From assembly GCA_013001885.1 (NCBI GenBank), contig JABDLD010000054.1, forward strand, positions 34,068 through 98,067: a stretch of 64,000 nt of DNA. Direction: 5' to 3'. This stretch comes from Lysobacterales bacterium (lineage in GTDB: Bacteria; Pseudomonadota; Gammaproteobacteria; Xanthomonadales; SZUA-36). Every line of letters starts with the position of its first letter. Positions within the stretch are counted from its first letter, which is position 1. Under the pieces are notes generated by a model that saw only the letters and a program-made list of their open reading frames with translations, was not told the DNA's origin and did no database searches. Position numbers and translations under genes: made by a program. Shown one piece after another: positions 8,948-17,057 of this stretch.

Positions 8948-9667
8948 ATGTCTTTCATCGATAATCCATACAAGACCCTGTTCAGCAAGCGGCTATCACT
9001 CGCAGTGCTGGCGACAGGCCTCATTTTTAGCATGATGCCTTGGACGGCGTTACAGGCGCAACCGCTTCCGGGCCAGCCCGGGCTGCAGCTTGATTTTCCG
9101 GTTCAATCTCCCGGCGTACCGGCTTACGCTCGTCTCGAGCTCCTCGTGCCCAACTTCGATGTACCCAACAACAAGCGCTGGGCGGCGATCGTGTTCTATC
9201 GTGATCCCGCCTGTGTACCTCAGGACTTCGACCTGGGCCAGTTTTTCCACTTCCCGGGACCTCGAGGACTCGGGGCACTGGGCTGCCCGCTTCTGGTCGA
9301 AGGACACGAAATCTGGCAGAACGGCCCGGAAACCGATCTGGCGCCGATTTACGTCCGTACACGCAATGCCGTTCCGAATTTGCCCATCTGGTTTGTGGCA
9401 TGGAACGAGCTAAAACCAATCTTAGCGTCGGGGCAGGTGTTCATTGGCGACATTGCCGGGCTGCCCTCTCTGGTGCGCGGAAGCGCCGACTGGTACGAAG
9501 AGGCTCTGTATCCCAACGGAGCTGCAGAAACCCCGGGCATAACGTTGCTGTCTGAAGGAACCCTTGAGGACGGGGGCAAGTTCAAGCTGAAGTGGCATTT
9601 TGTCGACCAGGGCGCCGTAGATGAGGTCATCATCCGCCTATGGCGCAAACCGGCGTTCAACAGATAA
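8948..9667 (+). CDS. Exported protein of unknown function
   Basis: About 239 aa from ATG 8948, which has AGAGGT about 8 bases upstream; TTG 8942 is in frame but badly placed. A signal peptide has its hydrophobic core at about residues 17-32 and a probable cut after ALQA. The mature protein is rich in Pro, Gly and aromatic residues, with a conserved-looking block (AAIVFYRDPACVPQDFDLGQ) and two Cys that could form a disulfide. No family recognised. It is divergent from the CadC-like regulator. A stem-loop lies just downstream at 9678-9710. Confidence 0.7.
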   Translation: MSFIDNPYKTLFSKRLSLAVLATGLIFSMMPWTALQAQPLPGQPGLQLDFPVQSPGVPAYARLELLVPNFDVPNNKRWAAIVFYRDPACVPQDFDLGQFFHFPGPRGLGALGCPLLVEGHEIWQNGPETDLAPIYVRTRNAVPNLPIWFVAWNELKPILASGQVFIGDIAGLPSLVRGSADWYEEALYPNGAAETPGITLLSEGTLEDGGKFKLKWHFVDQGAVDEVIIRLWRKPAFNR

Positions 9668-9677
9668 GCGCTTAAAC

Positions 9678-9710
9678 GTAGCGGCTGCGGCTCTTGCGCG
9701 CGGCCGCTAC
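9678..9710. terminator. Inverted repeat between convergent genes, possible terminator
   Basis: A perfect 8-bp inverted repeat, GTAGCGGC (9678-9685) and GCCGCTAC (9703-9710), lies between the 9667 stop and the stop of the opposite pseudogene. There is no T-tract on either side, so termination is only a guess. Confidence 0.35.
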
Positions 9711-10410
9711 AGTGCCTCCAGCCAGTAGGGCAACAGGCCTATTCGCTCCAATAGGGTCAACCACCTGGGATCATCGTGTAGAGGGTAGAGAAGCGGTTCC
9801 CCGAGTACACAGGCCATAGGCTGGTGCTTGGCCTCAAGTGCCTGCTCAAGGTGTGAAAAGGCCAGGTCCCGTTCGCCAATCCACTCATAGTAAAGCGCGC
9901 GATGAAAAGAAATTTCGCCGGTATATGTAGCGCCTCCATCATCTGTAAGCATCGCATCAATGACGGCCTGGGCTTCAGACGGCCGGCCGATACTGTGCAA
10001 CGCCATGGCACGCAATCCCTTGTCCTTGTTAGAAGCGACCGGAAGGCTTTCCAGAATCCGCAGGGCATCTTCTGCATCACCTGAAAGCAAGAGGATTTTG
10101 ATTTGTTGGGACTTGGAGGGCGATGTTAAGGGTGCGTTGCATAAACCTCTTGAATGGTACGTTCCGCTTCATCGAGCCGCCCCATGGCCATCAGGGTGAG
10201 GGTTTTTCTTCTTCGAAAATCGGTTGTAATCGGATCGAGTTCAAGCATCTGCTGGACTCTGCGCCCTGCGGCTTGCCAGTCCCAGTCGTAATAAGACTCT
10301 ATATAAGCCAGGATACCCAAAGGGCATAGCCAGGTCGGGGTCGGTTTACAGCGCCAGAGCTTTCTGCAAATTTTCCTCTGCCCTGGCCAATCCCGGAGTA
10401 GACGTAAACG
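9707..10410 (-). pseudogene. Decayed 3' part of a TolB/TPR-type gene
   Basis: Three minus-strand fragments in different frames together read like the C-terminal half of a TPR protein. They are SPGLARAEENLQKALAL, then LGILAYIESYYDWDWQAAG (with LMAMGRLDEAERTIQEVY), and finally a 127-aa piece from 10090 to 9707 that ends HDDPRWLTLLERIGLLPYW, a typical family C-terminus. The first piece is broken by an in-frame TAA at 10346-10348. The frame shifts near 10320 and again near 10125. No start, TolB domain or membrane part is left. It is most likely a dead paralogue of the two intact genes nearby. The 127-aa piece could still be translated, but no ribosome site is evident. Confidence 0.7.
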
Positions 10411-10536
10411 TCTGAATTTTCGTCCATTTTGGTGTTTACTTGCATTTTGCTTGTGTCTCTCTTGTCTTTTGCTTGAGACGAAAAAGCCTCTGAACGGTAC
10501 AAAATATGTGCAACCCACAAGTGACTGGAGAGAAAC

Positions 10537-10821
10537 ATGAAACACACAACACATCTGATCGTTATCGTAACCGCCCTGCTGACCACTGGTGCAGTTTTAC
10601 CGCAGCAGGCTACTGCAAATGAAGCTTCCCGAATCCAATATGAGAGGGGCGTTGTGGGCAACCGCGGCGTGTTGCGTGTCATGAGTGGAGATGCGAGCGG
10701 AGCCGAAGCGGACTTCCAGTCGGCCATCGAACGCAATGCCAATTTACACGCAGCAGCACGGAACCTGGCGCGGGTCCAGCTTGAACCCATCGGGCCCATC
10801 GTGGCGAAAGTGAGTCAATGA
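10537..10821 (+). CDS. Small exported protein with a TPR-like helix pair
   Basis: A 94-aa protein with a strong ribosome site (GGAGAGAAAC before ATG 10537) and a Sec signal peptide (hydrophobic core about residues 6-20, probable cut after ATA near residue 27). The mature part, about 65 aa, contains one TPR-like unit (GDASGAEADFQSAIERNANL followed by a second helix). Length and motif suggest a small periplasmic protein-binding helical hairpin. No specific function can be assigned. Confidence 0.65.
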   Translation: MKHTTHLIVIVTALLTTGAVLPQQATANEASRIQYERGVVGNRGVLRVMSGDASGAEADFQSAIERNANLHAAARNLARVQLEPIGPIVAKVSQ

Positions 10822-10996
10822 GCTTCGGTGAACTCGAATAAATCAAGCCAATTCTCTTTCAACCACACCCCGGCACGTTGTCGGGATGTGGTTTTGACAC
10901 GAGGAGTTGTTGGCCCACGTAGCCATCCGCTTGCAGGTTTGGTCTGGCTTTGCATTGACCAACCGTTCATCAATTGAAGAAATACCGACGTAGACT

Positions 10997-11890
10997 TCAC
11001 TCCCCGTACATCTGGTCCGGGCCCAGCACCCCGGGGAAACGCGAGCGAAGGGCGCGGCGGGCGGTGTCGCACAGGTGGCAGGCGTCGCAATAATTTCCGT
11101 GGCACGGTAAATCGTAGCGCCGCAGCAGTTCAGCCGGGCCGCCGTCCAGCAGCGGGCCGGTCACGGGGTGGTTGGCGGGGTCGTAGCTGTCGAACAACTC
11201 ACTCAGCGGCCGCTGCAGCAGGTTGCCCAGCGTGATGCCCTGGCAGATGTGCACGTAACCCAGCGGGTCCAGGTGCACTCGCCCGGGTTCGCGCAGGTCC
11301 TCGAAGGGGCATTCGGTGAACTGCTCCCAGGGGTGTTTATCTGCCCGCGCCGTCAACGTTTGCGCGGCGCGGCCGCGGAAAACCACCGCTGACTCTCCGG
11401 GGGCGATCTGGCCGTGGCTACACGCCACGTGCGTGGCCTCGGGCGGGGCCACGCTGATGACTCCCAGCGGAATACCCAGATCCTGCGCTGCCTCTGTCGC
11501 CACGCGGGTGCGCCGGTCGTCGGCCTGGTTCCAATGGTAGGCATCGCTGCTGATCGACAGGTCCTGCACCCTCCCTTTGAGAGGCTCCAGGCAGGCCAGT
11601 GCGTCTTCGGTTTCGGTCGCCCAGTAGGCATTGGACACGATGCCCACTTTGAACCCCGCCCGGGCCGCTATCTCGACCCCGCGCTGCAGCATCGCGTAAT
11701 ACAGGAACGGCTCGCCGCCCTCGAAGTAAATCCACTCGACCGTGCCCATGTCCTGCGCCTGCTTGAGAATCTCGCGAATGGTGCCCAGCGTCATGGTTCC
11801 GTACTGATCAGGACCACCCCATACGAAGCAGTGATCGCATTTGAAATTGCACTGGTAGGTCAGCAACAGGTGCAGGCCGTCGATGTTCAT
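10997..11890 (-). CDS. Radical SAM protein with C-terminal SPASM-like cysteines
   Basis: A 297-aa radical SAM enzyme. The cluster motif CNFKCDHC (Cys14, 18, 21; CX3CX2C) binds the [4Fe-4S] that cleaves S-adenosylmethionine. A GGEP motif (EGGEPFLYY) and an ISSDAYH segment follow the expected barrel order. The C-terminal third has more Cys (ECPFEDL, HICQGIT, CHGNYCDACHLC), suggesting a SPASM or twitch-like auxiliary cluster, as in peptide- or protein-modifying members. Substrate unknown. It is alone on its strand, with no obvious precursor-peptide or partner gene next to it. ATG 11890 gives a complete N-terminus, although no strong ribosome site is seen. Confidence 0.88.
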   Translation of the reverse strand: MNIDGLHLLLTYQCNFKCDHCFVWGGPDQYGTMTLGTIREILKQAQDMGTVEWIYFEGGEPFLYYAMLQRGVEIAARAGFKVGIVSNAYWATETEDALACLEPLKGRVQDLSISSDAYHWNQADDRRTRVATEAAQDLGIPLGVISVAPPEATHVACSHGQIAPGESAVVFRGRAAQTLTARADKHPWEQFTECPFEDLREPGRVHLDPLGYVHICQGITLGNLLQRPLSELFDSYDPANHPVTGPLLDGGPAELLRRYDLPCHGNYCDACHLCDTARRALRSRFPGVLGPDQMYGE

Positions 11891-12070
11891 GGTGTCATGA
11901 TTTTGCCCGTTCTAATCATATATATACGTTACTCCCGGACTGAACGGGTCGTGGTGATGCAGGTCATCGCCCGCCCGGGCTGGAAGTCGTACTGTCAATA
12001 GAATGAATGGAGTATTGGAATAAAACCAGACGGGTCCTTAAACTGACGTGATGTCTGGACCCGTTAACTG

Positions 12071-13003
12071 GTGCGCCTCATCAAACTGTTTACAAAAAAT
12101 CTTTGGAAAATTTCCCTGCTATTCGTGCTGGGCACATTGTGGGTAACGCCTTGTTTGGCCCAGGAGCTGACGCCGCGGCTTTTCTGGCCGACACCCAAGG
12201 GCACCAAGCTCCTGGTCGCCGGGTATTCCTACTCTACCGGGGACGTGTTTTTCGATACTTCGATCCCGATCGAGGCTGCCGACTCCAGGATCAATACGGG
12301 CGTTCTGGCCTACACACAAACCCTTGACCTTTGGGGGCGTACATCCAACATCCTGCTCAGCCTGCCCTACTCGAGCGGCACAGCCAGGGGGCTGGTTGAA
12401 GGCGTTCCGGGAGAACGGGATTTCAGTGCTTTCGGCGACTTCAGCATGACCCTGAACGTTAACCTTCGCGGTGCACCTTCAATGAACGCCGAGGAATTCC
12501 TCGCTTTCCGCGCGAACCCCCAACCACTGGTCGGGGCCAGCATCAAGGTAATTGCGCCGACCGGCGAATACTATTCCGACCGTGTGGTGAATGTCGGCTC
12601 GAATCGCTGGACGACCCGGCTCAAGCTCGGCAGCGTACAGCCACTCACTCATGAATGGCTGCTCGAGCTTTCAGCCAGTGCCTGGCTTTTCGGAGACGAT
12701 AAAGATTTCGTGTCCGGCAAAAAGGAACAGGATCCGATTTACTCGGCGGAAGCCAACCTGATCAAGCGAATGCGGCCCGGTTTCTGGGCTTCACTGGACT
12801 TAACCTACTACTATGGCGGGCGCCAGACCATCGGTGGCGAACCGCTCAGCAATACGCAGAGCAATTTAAAACTTGGCGGCACACTGGTGGTGCCTTTCCA
12901 GCGTCGCCATGCCATCAAGTTAGGTTTCGCAAAAGGTGTCATTACCCGGTACGGAGACGACTTCGACCAGTTTTTGCTAAGCTACCAGTTCCTGCTGAAG
13001 TAG
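12071..13003 (+). CDS. Outer-membrane-type beta-barrel protein (transporter / MetA-like family)
   Basis: A 310-aa protein from GTG 12071 with a signal peptide (hydrophobic core about 13-28, cut after CLA). The rest is made of alternating amphipathic strands (for example YYSDRVVNVGSNRWTTRLKL and SLDLTYYYGG) and ends in an aromatic strand, FLLSYQFLLK, as in porin-like proteins. It resembles the 'putative MetA-pathway of phenol degradation' barrel family, whose members are usually annotated as transporters; that name does not prove a phenol role. It is divergent from the radical SAM gene and about 250 bases upstream of the ferredoxin oxidoreductase operon. Confidence 0.7.
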   Translation: MRLIKLFTKNLWKISLLFVLGTLWVTPCLAQELTPRLFWPTPKGTKLLVAGYSYSTGDVFFDTSIPIEAADSRINTGVLAYTQTLDLWGRTSNILLSLPYSSGTARGLVEGVPGERDFSAFGDFSMTLNVNLRGAPSMNAEEFLAFRANPQPLVGASIKVIAPTGEYYSDRVVNVGSNRWTTRLKLGSVQPLTHEWLLELSASAWLFGDDKDFVSGKKEQDPIYSAEANLIKRMRPGFWASLDLTYYYGGRQTIGGEPLSNTQSNLKLGGTLVVPFQRRHAIKLGFAKGVITRYGDDFDQFLLSYQFLLK

Positions 13004-13132
13004 TGTCCACATGCCGGTGGAAGTATGCAATACCTTCCTCTTTGTGGTGTCCGATAACGGCGCCGGCACGGACCCCAGATTCACCCGGCTACCGCAACTT
13101 TTGGCTGGCGTAAATAAAAAACGGGTATTTTT

Positions 13133-13165
13133 TGGCATCAATTGCAAACCAATTGATCTATGCCA
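13133..13165 (+). promoter_or_regulatory. Interrupted inverted repeat upstream of the OFOR-Rnf operon
   Basis: TGGCAT-CAATTG (13133-13144) pairs with CAATTG-ATGCCA (13150-13165), with a 5-base loop and a 4-base bulge. It lies about 90 bases before the first start codon (13255), in an AT-rich gap. It could be an operator or leader hairpin. It does not match the FNR consensus well. Confidence 0.3.
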
Positions 13166-13254
13166 GTTTATTAGCAAGTTCACATATATAAAGTGATCTC
13201 GGCGAACTCCGTCAAGTTGCGGAATTCGATGCTTAAAATTTGGAGAGAACAGGT

Positions 13255-15141
13255 GTGAGCACAGCGGATATCAAATCAGTCGAATGCATGGAAATACCGG
13301 AGCATACGGTAGAAATTATCACCAACTCGGGGGAGGGCGCGCAGAAATGCGCACAAATCTTCGGCCAGACTTGCGCGAAGATGGGGAATGGCGTCTGGAC
13401 GGTGGAAATCATACCGGCCGAAATTGAGCCACCGCATCATACGGTGACCAGCACGTCGGGAAATATCATCCGCTTCGGAACCGAGAAGATCACCAATTGG
13501 GGTGACCAGTCAAAGCTGGCTATCGCCTTCAATGACCAGGTGCTGCTTTCCCGGCACCGGCTCGATTCGCTCAAGGATGACTGCATTATCCTGCTCGACT
13601 CCTGCTGGCAACAGCATGAAGATGAAGAAATTCGCCGCATGTACGAAGAGGCGATGGACGAAATGTCCACCAAGAATTATCGCTTCGTCCTGGTGCCCAT
13701 CGAGGAGGAAGCGCTCAAGATTGTCGACAACCCCAGCCATGGCAAAAACATGTTTGCGCTCGGCATGCTGGCGGAGATTTACCAGCGGGACGTCTCGATC
13801 ATCGAGAAGCAGATCGCTCACATCTTCCGTCTCAAACCGCCCAAGGTGACCGAAAAGAACATCGAGTTGGTGAAGTCCGGCATCGCGTGGGCAAAAGAAA
13901 ACCTCGATTTCCAGTTCCGCATCAACTCAATACCTTTCGATGAAGAACGCATCGTCATGAACGGTAACCAGGCGGCCGCTATCGGCGCCATCGCGGCCGG
14001 CATGGAAATGTGCGCGATGTACCCGATCACGCCGGCAACCTCAGTGTCGCATGAACTCTCTGAAATCATCGAGAGCTACGGCGGCATGGTGCACCAGGCC
14101 GAAGATGAGATCGCCGCCGCCGGTGTGGCCATTGGCGCATCCTACGCCGGCAAGGTCGCGTTGACCGTGACTTCAGGCCCGGGCATGGCGCTGAAAACGG
14201 AGTTCCTGGCCCTCGCCATCATGATAGAAGTACCGTTGGTGGTGCTGAACGTACAGCGTGGCGGGCCGTCCACCGGCCTACCGACCAAGGTAGAGCAGTC
14301 CGACCTGCTGTCCTCGTTGTTCGGACAGCCCGGCGACGCCCCGCGCGTGGTTATTGCGCCACGCACCATCGAGGAGTGCTTCCATGCCATGATTACCGCC
14401 CGGCGCATTGCGGAGACCTTCCGCTGCGTCGTCATCGTATTGACCGACGCCAACCTGGCCACGGGTGTGCAGCAGTTCACGCGTCCGCCCCTGGACGTGC
14501 GCTGGCAGCAGGGAGCGATGGATCAATCACCGGTTCCGGAGGGATTACGCCCTTACGAATGGGATCTCGAAACCGGCCTTTCGCGGCGCATCATCCCCGG
14601 CTCGCCCGGAGGGCAGCATACCGTGACGGGTCTGGCCCACGACGAGGACAGCCTGGTTTCCTATCACCCCTCCAGCAACGAGCTGGGCATGAAGATGCGC
14701 AGCCGCAAGCTGGCCGTTTTTCAGTCGACGCTGATGCCGCCGGAATTGCATGGCGAACAGGAGGGTGACCTGCTGGTCGTAGGCTGGGGCTCCACCGAGG
14801 GCGCTATCGTGGAAGCGGTCGATCGCGCCTGCTCCGAGGGCTACAAGGTATCCACCTGCCAGCTGACTTTCCTGTCGCCGCTCGAGCCCGGTCTGAAGGA
14901 GATTTTCAGCCGGTTCAAGAACGTCATGACGGTGGAAATCAACTATTCCGACACCCCGGGCGACCCGTATATCAACGAGGATTCACGCCGCTATGGCCAA
15001 CTGGCCTGGGTGCTGCGCGCCCATACACTGGTGGACGTCGACTGCTGGACCAGCTGTCCCGGTCAGCCCTTGCGCCCGCGTGACATCTACACCCACATCA
15101 TCGCCAAGCTCGAACCCAACGAAGAAGGAGTGGCCGCATGA
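13255..15141 (+). CDS. korA: 2-oxoacid:ferredoxin oxidoreductase, fused gamma-alpha subunit (KorA-like)
   Basis: A 628-aa fused gamma-alpha chain. Residues about 15-215 are the gamma domain (coenzyme A side); the alpha domain starts near 236 (NGNQAAAIGAIAAGMEMCA) and carries the hallmark YPITPATS, then GAGVAIGASYAGKVALTVTS-type and GGPSTGLPTK blocks. With KorB it oxidatively decarboxylates a 2-oxoacid to acyl-CoA and CO2, reducing ferredoxin. The gamma-alpha plus beta architecture without a ferredoxin subunit is that of KorAB enzymes, some of which work under air. The substrate (2-oxoglutarate, pyruvate or other) cannot be read from sequence. GTG 13255 follows GGAG at a 9-base spacing; TTG 13240 is in frame but lies upstream of that site. 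Its stop overlaps korB by four bases (ATGA). Confidence 0.9.
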   Translation: MSTADIKSVECMEIPEHTVEIITNSGEGAQKCAQIFGQTCAKMGNGVWTVEIIPAEIEPPHHTVTSTSGNIIRFGTEKITNWGDQSKLAIAFNDQVLLSRHRLDSLKDDCIILLDSCWQQHEDEEIRRMYEEAMDEMSTKNYRFVLVPIEEEALKIVDNPSHGKNMFALGMLAEIYQRDVSIIEKQIAHIFRLKPPKVTEKNIELVKSGIAWAKENLDFQFRINSIPFDEERIVMNGNQAAAIGAIAAGMEMCAMYPITPATSVSHELSEIIESYGGMVHQAEDEIAAAGVAIGASYAGKVALTVTSGPGMALKTEFLALAIMIEVPLVVLNVQRGGPSTGLPTKVEQSDLLSSLFGQPGDAPRVVIAPRTIEECFHAMITARRIAETFRCVVIVLTDANLATGVQQFTRPPLDVRWQQGAMDQSPVPEGLRPYEWDLETGLSRRIIPGSPGGQHTVTGLAHDEDSLVSYHPSSNELGMKMRSRKLAVFQSTLMPPELHGEQEGDLLVVGWGSTEGAIVEAVDRACSEGYKVSTCQLTFLSPLEPGLKEIFSRFKNVMTVEINYSDTPGDPYINEDSRRYGQLAWVLRAHTLVDVDCWTSCPGQPLRPRDIYTHIIAKLEPNEEGVAA

Positions 15142-16091
15142 GCAGTATCGCAATTTCACTGCTGGACCTGGAAGCCGACAGCCCCGTATGCCTGGAGGCG
15201 GATGACTACCAGAAGCGACCCGGCAAATGGTGTGCAGGCTGTGGAGATTTCGGCGCATTGAACGCCGTGAAGCGCCTGATGGCAAAAGAACAGCTGCAAC
15301 CCGAAAAAACGGTGTTCGTCTCCGGTATCGGCTGCTCCAGCCGTTTTCCGCACTACGTCAACGCGTATGGCTTCCACGGCATCCACGGGCGCGCCCTGCC
15401 GGTCGCCACGGGCGTGAAGCTGGCGCGGCCGGAACTGGATGTATTCGTGACCATGGGCGATGGGGACTGCACTTCGATCGGTGCGGGCCACTGGATCCAC
15501 GCGATACGCTACAACGCCAACATGGTTGTGCTGTTGCTGGACAACAACATCTACGGCCTGACCAAGAACCAGACCTCGCCGACCACGCCGCAGGGCTACG
15601 CCTCCATGACGTCACCGCGCGGTGCGGTGCTGCCGGCACTGGACCCACTGCAGGCCACGCTCGGCGTGTCCAACGCCTCTTTCGTGGCGCAGACTGCCGA
15701 CTGGGTGCCCGTACACATGTACGCCACGATGCAGGCGGCTTACGAACATCCGGGATTCTCCTTCGTGCGCATCCTGCAGCGCTGCCCGAAATTTACCCCC
15801 GATGTTTTTCAGAAAAACGTCGAGAATCCCGATCTGACCGAGTTGCTGGTACACGAAAACGGTGTCGATGTCCCGGCCCTGGAGCAACTCTTCAAAGCCC
15901 GGCGCGTGCATGACCCATTGAATATCGACGATGCGCGGTCCCTCGCGCGGCGCAGCGACATGCTGCGGCTGGGAGTGTTCTTCCGGGACGACAGCCTGCC
16001 TGTTTACGAGAAAGTTCGCGCCGTTCCAAAGGTATCGGCAGAAGAAAAAGTAGCCCGCCTTAACAAGGAATTTGAACGTTATGCCGTCTGA
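15138..16091 (+). CDS. korB: 2-oxoacid:ferredoxin oxidoreductase, beta subunit (KorB-like)
   Basis: A 317-aa thiamine-diphosphate subunit. The TPP/Mg motif is GDGD (107-110) with NN at 136-137 (LLLDNNIYGLTKNQTS). Four Cys that should bind the proximal [4Fe-4S] are present: Cys32 and Cys35 (WCAGCGDFG), Cys66 (GIGCSSR) and Cys216 (ILQRCPK). It forms the catalytic site with KorA and passes electrons to a ferredoxin. Translation is probably coupled to korA through the ATGA overlap. The gene after it overlaps its last 11 bases, so all three should be made together. Confidence 0.92.
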   Translation: MSSIAISLLDLEADSPVCLEADDYQKRPGKWCAGCGDFGALNAVKRLMAKEQLQPEKTVFVSGIGCSSRFPHYVNAYGFHGIHGRALPVATGVKLARPELDVFVTMGDGDCTSIGAGHWIHAIRYNANMVVLLLDNNIYGLTKNQTSPTTPQGYASMTSPRGAVLPALDPLQATLGVSNASFVAQTADWVPVHMYATMQAAYEHPGFSFVRILQRCPKFTPDVFQKNVENPDLTELLVHENGVDVPALEQLFKARRVHDPLNIDDARSLARRSDMLRLGVFFRDDSLPVYEKVRAVPKVSAEEKVARLNKEFERYAV

Positions 16092-17049
16092 AGACAGAAC
16101 CGCGATCGCTTTAGAGGCGATCCGTCCGCGCACAGAGCTTTACCACTCCGCCGTGGCGACGACCCTGGAACAGGTCAGTGGCCTGCTGGCCGGGACCGGG
16201 GAATCCCCTGAGGATCAGTCCATCGCTCTGGGAGACTTCGCCAGGGGTCACGTCAACGTGGAGCGGTTTTCCACATTCACACGCGGGTCGGCGAAAATTG
16301 ACCCCTCGGCTGAACAGCCTATGCGTGCTGCACAGCAGGCGCTGAATGAGCTCCTGCGCAAGGGCAACAGCCTGTTCGTATTGAAGCTGATGGAAGGCGC
16401 GAACCTGGGCGTGCAGGTAGCCAAACGCCTCGCAACCATCGGCACGGCTTTCTCTGCGGCGCATGTCATCGAACTGGCCAGGCGCGGGCAGTTCAGCGAA
16501 GACCGGCACGCTTTCCTGCTCGACGGCCTGGCCTTCTCGGACTGGAGCCAGGCGGAACGGGCGCTGGCGCCGGGCCTGGTGATCGAACTGGACGGTGCCG
16601 ACTTCATTCCGGCCCTGGTTGCTCCCTATCTCGATGCCGGCATGAAAATTGCCTTCGTCGTGGATGGCGACGCCCCCGCGGCAGCGCTGTCGCGCCTCGT
16701 CACACCGGGCGTGTTCGTCCAGCAGACATCGGACGAATCCGGGCTCGATGCTTTCACGGCCTGGGAAGGCACCGCCGTCGCAGCGTTGTTGCCCAAAGGC
16801 GCGGCCGCCTTCGTTCACGACCCCGAAGCCGGCGAGACAACCTACGAGCGATTTACGACCCTTGAACTGCCCGGCGAGATTCGCAAGCGCGCCATCGGCG
16901 GCATCAGTGTCTTTCAGCAGGCGCAAGACCTGCAACTGCTGCAGACCCTGGCGGTCGTTCCCTCGCCGAGCGGCGAGGCGGCTTCCGATCCGGCAGGCAA
17001 GCTTTCCGCCTGGCTGCTGAGCCAGACCTCCCTTGCAGGCGACAGATAA
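16081..17049 (+). CDS. Cysteine-free protein of unknown function between korB and rnfB
   Basis: About 322 aa from ATG 16081 (AAGGAA about ten bases upstream), overlapping korB by 11 bases. No family recognised. It is soluble-looking, has no signal or membrane segment and contains no Cys at all, so unlike most of the gene products around it, it cannot bind an iron-sulfur cluster by cysteines. The middle part has Rossmann-like alternation (AALAPGLVIELDGADFIPA, MKIAFVVDGDAP). Its tight place in an operon of ferredoxin oxidoreductase and Rnf genes suggests an assembly, scaffold or regulatory role; this is inference from context only. Confidence 0.8.
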   Translation: MPSEDRTAIALEAIRPRTELYHSAVATTLEQVSGLLAGTGESPEDQSIALGDFARGHVNVERFSTFTRGSAKIDPSAEQPMRAAQQALNELLRKGNSLFVLKLMEGANLGVQVAKRLATIGTAFSAAHVIELARRGQFSEDRHAFLLDGLAFSDWSQAERALAPGLVIELDGADFIPALVAPYLDAGMKIAFVVDGDAPAAALSRLVTPGVFVQQTSDESGLDAFTAWEGTAVAALLPKGAAAFVHDPEAGETTYERFTTLELPGEIRKRAIGGISVFQQAQDLQLLQTLAVVPSPSGEAASDPAGKLSAWLLSQTSLAGDR

Positions 17050-17057
17050 AACACATC

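Noticed and set aside
13116..13133. A6-N6-T6 sequence as a terminator of the outer-membrane protein gene
   Set aside because: The stem would be purely A-T and unstable, so no terminator was called.
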